A DNA stretch of 64,000 nucleotides. It comes from Pseudomonas atagonensis. Lineage in GTDB: Bacteria > Pseudomonadota > Gammaproteobacteria > Pseudomonadales > Pseudomonadaceae. Location: assembly GCF_011369485.1 (NCBI RefSeq), contig NZ_VXCA01000034.1:62001-126000 (forward strand). Direction: 5' to 3'. The position numbers and the translations under genes were made by a program. Shown one piece after another: positions 8,333 to 16,484 of the stretch. The notes under the pieces were generated by a model. The model saw only the letters and a program-made list of their open reading frames with translations. It made no database searches and had not been told where the DNA came from. Each line of letters starts with the position of its first letter. Position 1 is the stretch's first letter.

Positions 8333-10056
8333 AGCTCAGGCCCCATGGAAAAGTGCAGCCGGATGCCGCCATCGTCGTCCAGCGCGTGGGCCAGGTCGAG
8401 GCGGATCGGCCCGACCGGCGAGACCCAGCGCACACCAATACCGACCCCGGTCTTGAGGTTCGGCAGTTCGAGTTTGTTGAAAGAGTTGCCTTGGTCGACG
8501 AAGGTCGCGACTCGCCATTTTTCGGCAATCGAATATTGATACTCGACGCTGCCGGCGACCATGTAGCGGCCACCGATGCGGTCGCCATCGGAGTTTTTTG
8601 GCGACAGGCTCTGGTAATCGTAACCACGCACGCTCTGATCGCCACCGGCGAAGAAACGCAGCGATGGCGGCACCGAGTTGTAGCCGTTGGTGGCGCTACC
8701 GCCGACCTGCACACGACCGAGGAAGCGGTGCTTGTCGAACACCGTGGTCAAGCCTTTGACCAATGCGGTGCCGTACAGCAGGTTGTTGTCCGAGCCGAGA
8801 CCTTCCTTTGCCACTTTGCTTTCGAAGGTCAGCCGATAGCCGTTGTGCGGGTCGATGCGGTTGTCGCTTTTCAGGTACGAATAACTGACGCCGGGCATCA
8901 GCAAGGTACTAAGACCGGAGTCGTCACCGAGCTGGTATTCCTCGCGCTGCCATTTGAGCGAGATCACCCGCTGCCAGCCGCTCGGTAGTTTGCTGTGCCA
9001 TTCCGGGCCGAAGGTCAGCAACTTGCTGAGGGTGTCGGAGCCGTCGATGTCTTCGTACTGGTAACCACCGGCCCAGCGCAGTTTGTCGGTCAGCGGTGGG
9101 TCGAGCGGGATGTCGTAGAACAGCCCGACGTTTTGCCGTGGCGCCGACAACTCGGCCTCCCAGCCATAGCTGTCGCCTTGCGGGTTGACCCAATGGCGGG
9201 TCCAGTTGGCTTTGATGCGCGGGCCGACGTCGGTGGAATAACCGAGGCCCAGGCCCATGGTGCGCGGCTTGCGTGTGTCGAGCTTTACGTCGACCGGAAT
9301 CACGTCGTTTTTCGCGGCGGTCGGCGCGGCGTCGACGCGCACGCCTTCGAAATAGCCGCTCGACTGCAAATCGCGGTTGAGTTCGGCGATCAGCTCGGAG
9401 TCGTACGGTTCACCTTCCTTGAACGGCACCATGCGTTGCAGCAGGTCTTCGTCGAATGGCGTGTCGCCCTCGAATTTGACTTTGCCCAGCGCATAACGCG
9501 GGCCACTTTCGTAGATCAATTCAACATCGGCGACCCCGGCGCGGGGATCGACCAAGAGTTTTTGGCTGGTGAAATGGCCGCTGAAAAAACCGAAGCGCGA
9601 AGCCTGATTCTGAATAAGTCGTTTGGCGTCTTCGTAACGCCCATGATTGAGTACCGCGCCGGATTTGAGCACGTCGCTTTTCGGTACACGAAAGGATTTG
9701 AGAGAGGCCGCCGGGCCGTCGACACGAATGGTGACGTTGCGCAGGCGAATCGGCTCGCCGGGATCGATGTTCAGCACCAGACGCGGTTTTTCCCCGCCCT
9801 TGACGTCGCTGTCGATCTGCGGCTGGTAGTAGCCCAGCGCCTGGGCCGCTTTGCGCGCCTGCTCTTCGGCCCCGCGACTGAAGCGCAGCAAGGCTTCTTC
9901 GTCACGGTCGCCGAGGCTGCCGATATAGCCTTCTATATTGGCTTTAAGTTCATCGTTGGACGGTTTGATCCGCACGTCCAATTCACTTTGCGCCAGCGCC
10001 GCGCAGCTGGATAACAGCATGAGCACGCCACTGGTAAATCTTCCTGGAAACTTCAT
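8329..10056 (-). CDS. tamA: TamA, outer membrane Omp85-family translocation module
   Basis: BamA-related barrel of 575 residues. It has a signal peptide (MKFPGRFTSGVLMLLSSCAALA), three POTRA domains (about residues 25-260) and a 16-strand Omp85 barrel with the conserved 'VRGYDYQSLSP' loop motif and a C-terminal 'GIRLHFSMGPEL' strand. An upstream in-frame ATG at 10110 exists, but the signal peptide begins at 10056, which I take as the start. It forms a two-gene operon with tamB. Confidence 0.93.
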   Translation of the reverse strand: MKFPGRFTSGVLMLLSSCAALAQSELDVRIKPSNDELKANIEGYIGSLGDRDEEALLRFSRGAEEQARKAAQALGYYQPQIDSDVKGGEKPRLVLNIDPGEPIRLRNVTIRVDGPAASLKSFRVPKSDVLKSGAVLNHGRYEDAKRLIQNQASRFGFFSGHFTSQKLLVDPRAGVADVELIYESGPRYALGKVKFEGDTPFDEDLLQRMVPFKEGEPYDSELIAELNRDLQSSGYFEGVRVDAAPTAAKNDVIPVDVKLDTRKPRTMGLGLGYSTDVGPRIKANWTRHWVNPQGDSYGWEAELSAPRQNVGLFYDIPLDPPLTDKLRWAGGYQYEDIDGSDTLSKLLTFGPEWHSKLPSGWQRVISLKWQREEYQLGDDSGLSTLLMPGVSYSYLKSDNRIDPHNGYRLTFESKVAKEGLGSDNNLLYGTALVKGLTTVFDKHRFLGRVQVGGSATNGYNSVPPSLRFFAGGDQSVRGYDYQSLSPKNSDGDRIGGRYMVAGSVEYQYSIAEKWRVATFVDQGNSFNKLELPNLKTGVGIGVRWVSPVGPIRLDLAHALDDDGGIRLHFSMGPEL

Positions 10057-10067
10057 AGGCGCGGATG

Positions 10068-10093
10068 CTATCACGAGCTTGGGAGCGTGATAG
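10068..10093. promoter_or_regulatory. Inverted repeat in the tamA leader
   Basis: CTATCACG (10068-10075) and CGTGATAG (10086-10093) form an 8-bp stem about 12 bases upstream of the tamA ATG and downstream of the GNAT gene. It could be an operator, an attenuator or a weak terminator. No T tract follows on either strand. Confidence 0.4.
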
Positions 10094-10122
10094 AACCAGA
10101 CTTTTCGCAAAAAGTTCGATGG

Positions 10123-10773
10123 TTATGCCGTTGCAGTTTGTAACACCTGCGGATTGGCGTGGAAAAACACGTGCTCGCGCACCGGCCCGACCGCCACTTC
10201 GCCGATCTCTTCGTAGCCCTGCCTTTTATAGAATTCCAGGTAACGCGGATTGCCAGTGTCGAGCACCACGCCCTGCGAGGTTTCGTCCACCGCGCACCAG
10301 TTGTGCACGGCGCTCAACAGTTGTTCGCCGAAGTGTTTGCCCTGGAACTGCGGATGAATACCCAGCAGCGGCAACATATGCACCGAATCGCTCGGCACGC
10401 ACGCGGACACGGCATCGTGGTATTCCAGATAACGCCGGGTACAGCGAAAACCGGTGCTCAGCACCATGCGCAAGCGCCACGCCCAGCTCTCAGTGATGCC
10501 CAACCGACGTTGCGGCGGTGCAATGAGGGCAATGCCGATCAGCCGGTCGTTGACCAGCAAGCCGATGGCCGGCAGATCCTGCAGAAAATGCTGTTTGACC
10601 AGTTCACGCACCGTCGCCCGCACACGCTGCTCATATCCGGGGCGCTCAGCTTCGAACAGATAACCGAAGGTCGGCTCGTGGCGATAGGCCTGATACAGCA
10701 AGGATCGGGCTTCGCGGGAATAGCCGCGGTCGAGCATGTGGATGTCGGCGATGGCGGTCTGGGTTTCAGGCAT
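10123..10773 (-). CDS. GNAT-family N-acetyltransferase
   Basis: The 216-residue protein has the acetyl-CoA-binding motif A region 'HMLPLLGIHPQFQGKHFGEQLLSAV' (R/Q-x-x-G-x-G/A type loop, here QFQGKHFG) and motif B 'VVLDTGNPRYLEFYKRQGYEEIGE'. The start at 10773 is preceded by GGGGAGA. A longer frame to 10845 lacks this and reads into REP-flanking DNA. Substrate unknown. It is transcribed toward tamA but separated by 66 bases with small hairpins, so it is probably independent. Confidence 0.85.
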   Translation of the reverse strand: MPETQTAIADIHMLDRGYSREARSLLYQAYRHEPTFGYLFEAERPGYEQRVRATVRELVKQHFLQDLPAIGLLVNDRLIGIALIAPPQRRLGITESWAWRLRMVLSTGFRCTRRYLEYHDAVSACVPSDSVHMLPLLGIHPQFQGKHFGEQLLSAVHNWCAVDETSQGVVLDTGNPRYLEFYKRQGYEEIGEVAVGPVREHVFFHANPQVLQTATA

Positions 10774-10892
10774 GACAATGATTCTCCCCGGGGCACGGCT
10801 CAAATGGCTGCGCTCTTGTTGGTACGAACCCATTGGCGTTGGCACAGTTCCCCACAGGTATAGCCCAACTCAGGATCTTCATCGACTGTGAG

Positions 10893-10969
10893 GACGCCAT
10901 CGCGAGCAGTCTCACTCCTACAGGGGTACGCATTCCAATTGTAGGAGTGAACCTGCTCGCGATGGCGTC
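10893..10969. repeat. REP doublet, CATCGCGAGCAG family
   Basis: Arms GACGCCATCGCGAGCA (10893-10908) and the inverse TGCTCGCGATGGCGTC (10954-10969) flank a short centre. They match the arms at 3097-3196 with small changes. Confidence 0.85.
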
Positions 10970-11075
10970 GGTTCAGACAACATCTATCTTGCAGGCAAAA
11001 ACGATTTCCCCTACCCCACACTGGCCCCCATCCCACATGTCAGCTAGCATCGCCCTTTTGCCAGGACTGCCGACC

Positions 11076-11888
11076 ATGAAGATCGTTTCCTTCAACATCA
11101 ACGGACTGCGCGCCCGTCCGCATCAGCTGGCAGCGCTGATCGAAAAACACCAGCCAGATGTGATCGGCCTGCAGGAAACCAAAGTCCACGACGACCAGTT
11201 CCCGCTGGAAGAAGTCCGCGCCCTGGGTTACCACGTGTATTTCCACGGCCAGAAAGGTCATTACGGCGTCGCCCTGCTCTCGCGTAACGAGCCGATTGCG
11301 ATCCATAAAGGTTTCGCCACGGACGAAGAAGACGCCCAGCGCCGTTTCATCTGGGGCACATTCGCCGACGCCAATGGTGTGCCGGTAACGATCATGAACG
11401 GCTACTTCCCACAGGGTGAAAGCCGCGACCACCCGACCAAATTCCCCGCCAAGCAGCGTTTTTACAGCGACCTGCAAGCGCTGCTGGAAAGCCAGTTCCA
11501 CAACGAACAGCCGCTGGTGGTGATGGGTGACGTGAACATTTCCCCGGAAGACTGCGACATCGGCATCGGCCCGGACAACATGAAGCGCTGGCTGAAAACC
11601 GGTAAATGCAGCTTCCTGCCGGAAGAGCGCGAGTGGATGGCGCGCCTGAAGAACTGGGGCCTGACCGACAGCTACCGTCACCTCAACCCGGATGTGACCG
11701 ACATGTTCAGCTGGTTCGACTACCGCAGCCGTGGTTTCGAAGACGAACCCAAGCGCGGCCTGCGCATTGATGTGATTCTGGCCTCGCACGGCTTGCTGCC
11801 ACGGGTGAAAGCGGCGGGAGTCGATTACGAACTGCGCGGCATGGAAAAACCTTCGGACCATGCGCCGATCTGGCTTGAATTGGCCTGA
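11076..11888 (+). CDS. xthA: Exodeoxyribonuclease III
   Basis: AP endonuclease and 3'-5' exonuclease of base-excision repair. The 270 residues match the family length. Motifs of the EEP fold are present: 'SFNINGLRARPHQL', 'VIGLQETKVHDDQFP' (metal-binding Glu), 'NGYFPQGESRDHPTKFPAKQRFY', 'VVMGDVNISPEDCDIGI', 'FSWFDYRSRGFEDEPKRGLRID' and 'SDHAPIWLEL' (catalytic His). I start at the ATG of MKIVSFNINGL. The frame is open upstream to 10833 but that part runs through a REP element and is not protein-like. Confidence 0.95.
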   Translation: MKIVSFNINGLRARPHQLAALIEKHQPDVIGLQETKVHDDQFPLEEVRALGYHVYFHGQKGHYGVALLSRNEPIAIHKGFATDEEDAQRRFIWGTFADANGVPVTIMNGYFPQGESRDHPTKFPAKQRFYSDLQALLESQFHNEQPLVVMGDVNISPEDCDIGIGPDNMKRWLKTGKCSFLPEEREWMARLKNWGLTDSYRHLNPDVTDMFSWFDYRSRGFEDEPKRGLRIDVILASHGLLPRVKAAGVDYELRGMEKPSDHAPIWLELA

Positions 11889-11944
11889 CCTTGAAGCCAC
11901 CACAGAATCACATTTGACAAAGGGGTTCTGTGGTCGGCTGACCT

Positions 11945-12065
11945 GTGGCGAGGGGATTTATCCCCGTTGGGTGGCGAAGCCGCCCCCTGCATACCTCCAG
12001 ACAAATCAGATTTACAGATTCCACGACTGCTTTGCAGCCGAGCGGGGATAAATTCCCTCGCCACA
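11945..12065. repeat. Second REP family, GTGGCGAGGGGATTTATCCCC, long composite unit
   Basis: Arms GTGGCGAGGGGATTTATCCCCG and its inverse enclose about 75 bp. The interior (CTCCAGACAAATCAGATT..., GCAGCCGAG) is almost identical to the interior of the element at 19809-19930, so the whole unit is repeated, not just the palindromes. Confidence 0.85.
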
Positions 12066-12087
12066 AAGGCTCCTCGACCTTGAATCA

Positions 12088-12120
12088 CTGTCATGTTTTG
12101 GTCATGCGCCTGACTTAATC
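12088..12120 (+). promoter_or_regulatory. Pho box and promoter of the PstS-OmpA fusion gene
   Basis: CTGTCAT (12088-12094), a GTTT spacer and TGGTCAT (12099-12105) form an 11-bp-period direct repeat like the PhoB consensus CTGTCAT-N4-CTGTCAT. A -10-like TTAATC follows at 12115-12120, the spacing at which PhoB replaces a -35 element. The gene begins 36 bases further on. Confidence 0.7.
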
Positions 12121-12156
12121 TCCCCGGCAATCCCCTTGGCTTGATTCGGTGCCGGC

Positions 12157-13491
12157 ATGACCCTGCGTGTTCTCTGCGTTTTTCTATTGAGTGGATGGCT
12201 GACGGTCTCCGCCGCTGCTCTGCCGATACCCGAAAACGGCCCGGCGCTGCGCATTCAGGGTTCCAACACGATTGGAGCGGAACTCGGCCCGGCGCTGGTT
12301 GAAGGCTTGCTGCAAGAGCAAGGCTTGTTGAAAATCCACCGCGAAACCCCGGACACCGCCAACGAACAACGCATCGTCGGCCAGACCGCCCAAGGCAAAC
12401 GTGTGGTGGTGGAAGTCGCCGCCCACGGTTCCAGCACCGGCTTCACCGCACTGAAAAACGCCAGCGCCGATCTGGCCGCCGCCTCCCGCGAGATCAAGGA
12501 AAGCGAACTGCTCAGCCTGCAAGCACTGGGCGATCTGAAAAGCCCGGCCGCCGAACAAGTCATCGCCATTGATGGTCTGGCGATCATCCTTCACCCGGAC
12601 AACCCGCTGCAGCAACTGGACACCGAACAACTGGCGCGGATCTTCAGTGGCGAGGTGAAAACCTGGGAAGACCTTGGCGGTCGCGGCGGCGCGATTCATT
12701 TATATGCACGGGATGACCAGTCCGGCACGTACGACACGTTTAAGGAACTGGTCCTCAATCGTCGTGGGAAGAGTCTGAGCAGCGCAGCGAAAAGGTTCGA
12801 ATCCAGTGAGCAATTGTCCGATGCCGTGAGCAGCGATCCGCAAGGTATCGGCTTCATCGGTCTGCCTTACGTGCGCCAGGCCAAAGCGGTGGCGATTGCC
12901 GATGGCGCATCGCAATCGATGCTGCCGCTGAGCAATCTGATCGCCACTGAAGACTATCCGTTGTCACGCCGGTTGTTCTTTTACTTGCCGCCGGACAGTA
13001 ACAATCCCTGGGCCAAGGCCTTGGTGACGTTTGCGCAAAGCCGTCAGGGCCAGACCATTGTTGCCGCCAACGGCTTTATCAGTCAGACCGTGCGCGCCAT
13101 GAGCGTCGCACCGAATGCGCTGATGCCCGAGGGTTATCAATCCCTCAGCCGTCATGCCCAGCGTCTGACAGTGAATTTCCGTTTCGAGGAAGGCAGCGCC
13201 AGCCTCGATAACAAGGCGCGGCAGGATCTGGCCCGGGTGCTTGAGTATGTAAAGCGCCACGACAAAACCGACCGGGCGTTGACGCTGGTGGGCTTTGGTG
13301 ATGTGAAGGACGACCCGGCGCGTGCGGATTTGCTCTCGAAGTTGCGGGCCATGGCCGTGCGGCGCGAGCTGGTGAAGAACGGCGTGGTGTTGCGCGAGGT
13401 ACGCGGGTTTGGCGCGTTAATGCCCGTGGCGACCAACAGCGCGGATGAGGGGCGGATCAAGAATCGGCGGGTTGAGGTGTGGGTTTACTGA
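12157..13491 (+). CDS. Periplasmic PstS-like phosphate-binding domain fused to an OmpA peptidoglycan-binding domain
   Basis: The 444-residue exported protein has a signal peptide (MTLRVLCVFLLSGWLTVSAAA). Residues about 28-320 resemble the PstS phosphate-binding fold: 'LRIQGSNTIGAELGPALVEGLL', 'LARIFSGEVKTWEDLGGRGG' and 'IHLYARDDQSGTYDTFKELVL'. Residues about 335-444 are an OmpA-type domain ('NFRFEEGSASLDNKARQDL', 'GFGDVKDDPARADLLSKLRA', 'IKNRRVEVWVY'). The second half should anchor the binding protein to the cell wall. No pst transport genes are adjacent, so a role in phosphate sensing or scavenging rather than a transporter subunit is inferred. The upstream Pho box supports phosphate-starvation control. 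Confidence 0.87.
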   Translation: MTLRVLCVFLLSGWLTVSAAALPIPENGPALRIQGSNTIGAELGPALVEGLLQEQGLLKIHRETPDTANEQRIVGQTAQGKRVVVEVAAHGSSTGFTALKNASADLAAASREIKESELLSLQALGDLKSPAAEQVIAIDGLAIILHPDNPLQQLDTEQLARIFSGEVKTWEDLGGRGGAIHLYARDDQSGTYDTFKELVLNRRGKSLSSAAKRFESSEQLSDAVSSDPQGIGFIGLPYVRQAKAVAIADGASQSMLPLSNLIATEDYPLSRRLFFYLPPDSNNPWAKALVTFAQSRQGQTIVAANGFISQTVRAMSVAPNALMPEGYQSLSRHAQRLTVNFRFEEGSASLDNKARQDLARVLEYVKRHDKTDRALTLVGFGDVKDDPARADLLSKLRAMAVRRELVKNGVVLREVRGFGALMPVATNSADEGRIKNRRVEVWVY

Positions 13492-13504
13492 ACTTCGAAC
13501 CACT

Positions 13505-13608
13505 GATCGTTCCCACGCTCTGCGTGGTAACGCAGCCATGGACGCTCCGCGTCCACTGTGACGCGGAGCGTCACGGTATGCATTCCCACGCCGAGCGTGG
13601 GAACGATC
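13505..13608. repeat. GATCGTTCCCACGCTC-type nested inverted repeat
   Basis: Outer arms GATCGTTCCCACGCTC (13505-13520) and GAGCGTGGGAACGATC (13593-13608) are perfect inverses. Inside is a second inverted pair, GACGCTCCGCGTC with GACGCGGAGCGTC. This is a third intergenic repeat family, placed between two convergent genes where it may act as a bidirectional terminator. A partial arm (GCGTGGGAGCGATC) follows near 13626. Confidence 0.8.
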
Positions 13609-13656
13609 ACCGCGATCAACGCTTTGCGTGGGAGCGATCAGGGGTGAAGTGCTGGA

Positions 13657-14886
13657 TCAGCGTTCGCTACGCAGCATTTCCTTCGGCACGTACTTGCCGA
13701 TCTCGAACTTGCCGATCGCCGCGCGGTGCACTTCGTCCGGGCCGTCGGCCAGACGCAGGGTGCGTTGCATGGCGTACATGTAGGCCAGCGGGAAATCGTT
13801 GGAAACCCCTGCCCCGCCATGCATCTGAATCGCCCGGTCGATTACGCGCAACGCCACGTTCGGCGCGACAACCTTGATCTGCGCAATCTCGCTCTTCGCC
13901 ACTTTGTTACCCACGGTGTCCATCATGTACGCCGCCTTCAGGGTCAGCAGACGTGCCATGTCGATTTCCATCCGCGAGTCGGCGATCTTGTCGACATTAC
14001 CGCCCAGACGCGCCAGCGGCTTACCGAACGCGGTGCGACTCACCGAGCGTTTGCACATCAGTTCCAGTGCGCGTTCAGCCATGCCGATTGAGCGCATGCA
14101 GTGGTGAATCCGGCCCGGGCCGAGGCGGCCCTGAGCGATTTCGAAGCCGCGCCCTTCACCGAGCAGGACGTTTTCGTACGGCACCCGTACGTTGTCGAAC
14201 AGCACTTCGGCATGACCGTGCGGTGCGTCGTCGTAACCGAATACCGGCAGCGGACGGACGATCTTCACGCCGGGGGTGTCAACCGGCACCAGAATCATCG
14301 AGTGCTGGGCGTGGCGCGGGGCGTCGGGGTTGCTCAGGCCCATGAAGATCAGGATCTTGCAGCGCGGATCGCAGGCGCCGGACGTCCACCATTTCTTGCC
14401 GTTGATCACCCACTCATCGCCATCACGCACGGCACGGGCGGCCATGTTGGTGGCATCGGAGGACGCAACGTCAGGTTCGGTCATGGCGAATGCTGAACGG
14501 ATCTCGCCGCGCAGTAGCGGTTCGAGCCAACGCTGCTTTTGCTCTTCGTTGGCGTAGCGCACCAGCACTTCCATGTTGCCGGTGTCCGGCGCCGAGCAGT
14601 TGAACGGCTCCGGCCCGAGCAGCGAGCGGCCCATGATTTCCGCCAGTGGCGCGTACTCAAGGTTGGTCAGGCCGGCGCCGAGTTCCGACTCCGGAAGAAA
14701 CAGATTCCACAGACCCTCGGCTTTTGCCTTGGTTTTCAACTCTTCCATGATCGCCGTCGGCTGCCAGCGATCACCTTCGGCGACCTGGCGTTCGAACACA
14801 GCTTCAGCCGGGTAAACGTAAGTGTCCATGAACGCAGTCACGCGCTCACGCAGTTCCTGAACCTTGGGCGAATAAGCGAAATCCAT
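13657..14886 (-). CDS. Acyl-CoA dehydrogenase
   Basis: Flavin-dependent alpha,beta-dehydrogenase of acyl-CoA thioesters. The 409 residues span the complete fold: an N-terminal helical domain, 'FAMTEPDVASSDATNM' and 'INGKKWWTSGACDPRCK' around the FAD site, 'GPGRIHHCMRSIGMAERALE', and C-terminal 'IQMHGGAGVSNDFPLAYMYA'. It belongs to the ACAD10/11-like group found in many Pseudomonas, and chain-length specificity cannot be assigned. I use ATG 14886 with AAGG about 10 bases upstream. It is divergent from a LysR gene that probably regulates it. Confidence 0.92.
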   Translation of the reverse strand: MDFAYSPKVQELRERVTAFMDTYVYPAEAVFERQVAEGDRWQPTAIMEELKTKAKAEGLWNLFLPESELGAGLTNLEYAPLAEIMGRSLLGPEPFNCSAPDTGNMEVLVRYANEEQKQRWLEPLLRGEIRSAFAMTEPDVASSDATNMAARAVRDGDEWVINGKKWWTSGACDPRCKILIFMGLSNPDAPRHAQHSMILVPVDTPGVKIVRPLPVFGYDDAPHGHAEVLFDNVRVPYENVLLGEGRGFEIAQGRLGPGRIHHCMRSIGMAERALELMCKRSVSRTAFGKPLARLGGNVDKIADSRMEIDMARLLTLKAAYMMDTVGNKVAKSEIAQIKVVAPNVALRVIDRAIQMHGGAGVSNDFPLAYMYAMQRTLRLADGPDEVHRAAIGKFEIGKYVPKEMLRSER

Positions 14887-15053
14887 GAGCAATTACCTTC
14901 TTGTCTAGAGGTTGTTTAGGTCATGCAATCGATGCTAGAACAGCGCTGATAATTTACCTAGCCTATTCTCGGCGTGTATAAACATTCATCACCGATATAT
15001 GATCCAGTGATCGTCAGCCCTCACCCGCCCTTAATAACAAGAGATGCCGCGTT

Positions 15054-15998
15054 ATGAATCTGAGCAAGGTCGACCTCAACCTTTTCATCGTCTTCGACGC
15101 GATTTACACCGAAGCCAACCTGACCCGTGCCGGGCAAATCGTCGGTATCACTCAGCCAGCGGTGTCCAACGCGCTGGCAAGGTTGCGCGAAACCTTCAAC
15201 GACCCGCTCTTCGTGCGCACCGCCCAGGGCATGGTGCCGACACCGATGGCGCAGAACATCATTGGCCCGGTGCGCAATGCGTTGTCGCTGTTGCGCGTGT
15301 CGGTTCAGGAAAGCCGCATTTTCAACCCGGCGCAAGCGGTCAAGACCTACCGCATCAGCATGACCGACCTCACCGAAGCGGTGATTCTGCCGCCGCTGTT
15401 TCAGCGCCTGCGTCGCCTGGCGCCGACGGTGATCATCGAAAGCTTTCTGTCCAAACGCCGCGAAACCACCAAGGAACTGGCGGCCGGGCGTCTGGATTTT
15501 GCCGTGGATGCGCCGCTCAACACCGACCCGCAAGTGCGCCACGTCAAGCTGATGGAAGACCGTTACGTCTGTGCGATGCGCAAGGGCCATCCGATGGCGG
15601 GCAAGGAAAAACTGTCGCTCGATGACTATCTGTCGCTGACCCACATCCACATTTCCAGTCGCCGCAGCGGTCTGGGTTATGTCGATCTGGCGCTGGGAAA
15701 AATGGGCATTCAGCGCAAGATCGCCCTGCGTTCGCAGCATTACCTTATGGCGTCGCAGGTGATGCAGCAGACCGACATGGTCATGACGGTGCCGGAGCGC
15801 TTTGCCCGTCGGCACGAGCTGCAGGCATTCAATTTGCCGGTCAACGATGTACCGCCGGTGGAGACGCATTTGTACTGGCATGAAAGCACTGACCAGGATC
15901 CGGCGAATCGCTGGATGCGCGAGCAGATGATCGAGTTGTGCCAACAGGTGACGGCGCAGGAGAAGAAGCTCGACAAGCTGCAGGCGCCCGCCACTTGA
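15054..15998 (+). CDS. LysR-family transcriptional regulator
   Basis: The 314-residue LTTR has a helix-turn-helix at about residues 20-48 ('NLTRAGQIVGITQPAVSNALARLRETFNDPLFVR'), a NodD/LeuO-like N-terminus ('VDLNLFIVFDAIYTEANLTRAG'), and a periplasmic-binding-like effector domain from about residue 92. It is divergent from the acyl-CoA dehydrogenase over a 167-bp shared region, the classic layout for an LTTR and its target, so control of that gene by an acyl-CoA or related ligand is inferred. It ends 55 bp before liuR. Confidence 0.9.
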   Translation: MNLSKVDLNLFIVFDAIYTEANLTRAGQIVGITQPAVSNALARLRETFNDPLFVRTAQGMVPTPMAQNIIGPVRNALSLLRVSVQESRIFNPAQAVKTYRISMTDLTEAVILPPLFQRLRRLAPTVIIESFLSKRRETTKELAAGRLDFAVDAPLNTDPQVRHVKLMEDRYVCAMRKGHPMAGKEKLSLDDYLSLTHIHISSRRSGLGYVDLALGKMGIQRKIALRSQHYLMASQVMQQTDMVMTVPERFARRHELQAFNLPVNDVPPVETHLYWHESTDQDPANRWMREQMIELCQQVTAQEKKLDKLQAPAT

Positions 15999-16010
15999 CG
16001 TAAACGTCAA
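15995..16010 (+). promoter_or_regulatory. LiuR-type operator in front of liuR
   Basis: TTGACGTAAACGTCAA has inverted half-sites TTGACG/CGTCAA. Its left half can also serve as a -35, with a possible -10 TAGCTT at 16019-16024. The same motif occurs twice upstream of liuA (19995 and 20039). It fits autoregulation by the MerR-family LiuR. Confidence 0.75.
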
Positions 16011-16053
16011 CCTGCCATTAGCTTAGCGCCAAGACCCTTCTTCGAGCGCGTTC

Positions 16054-16455
16054 ATGAGCAGCCAGACCTACAGCATTTCCGACCTCGCCCGCGAGCTGGA
16101 CATCACCACCCGGGCGATCCGCTTCTATGAAGAACAAGGCCTGCTCAGCCCTGAGCGCCGAGGCCAGGAACGCATCTATTCGCCACGCGACAAGGTCAGC
16201 CTGAAGCTGATCCTGCGGGGCAAGCGCATCGGTTTTTCCCTGGCCGAGTGCCGCGAGCTGATCGAGCTCTACGACCCTTCCAGCGGTAACACCAAACAAC
16301 TCAACAGCATGCTGGCGAAAATCAGCGAACGCCGGGAACAGCTCGAACAGCAGTTGCTGGACATCGAACAGATGAAGCTGGAACTCGACACCGCCGAAGA
16401 ACGCTGCGTGCAGGCGCTGGAGCAGACGCTCAAGAGTCAGCAAGTCGCGCAGTAG
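16054..16455 (+). CDS. liuR: LiuR, MerR-family regulator of leucine/isovalerate catabolism
   Basis: The 133-residue MerR protein has an N-terminal winged HTH ('YSISDLARELDITTRAIRFYEEQGLLSPERRG', residues about 6-37) and a C-terminal dimerisation coiled coil (residues about 83-127). It lacks the Cys pair typical of metal-sensing MerR proteins. The length and the next gene (HMG-CoA lyase, 29 bp downstream) match LiuR, which controls liu genes in proteobacteria. Palindromes matching each other stand in front of liuR and of liuA. The ligand is not known from the sequence. Confidence 0.9.
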   Translation: MSSQTYSISDLARELDITTRAIRFYEEQGLLSPERRGQERIYSPRDKVSLKLILRGKRIGFSLAECRELIELYDPSSGNTKQLNSMLAKISERREQLEQQLLDIEQMKLELDTAEERCVQALEQTLKSQQVAQ

Positions 16456-16484
16456 CCTCCCGATAATTACAACAGGTCAACGCC

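Noticed and set aside
10833..11075. N-terminal extension of exonuclease III
   Set aside because: It crosses a REP doublet and is not part of the family. The start at 11076 gives the normal 270 residues.
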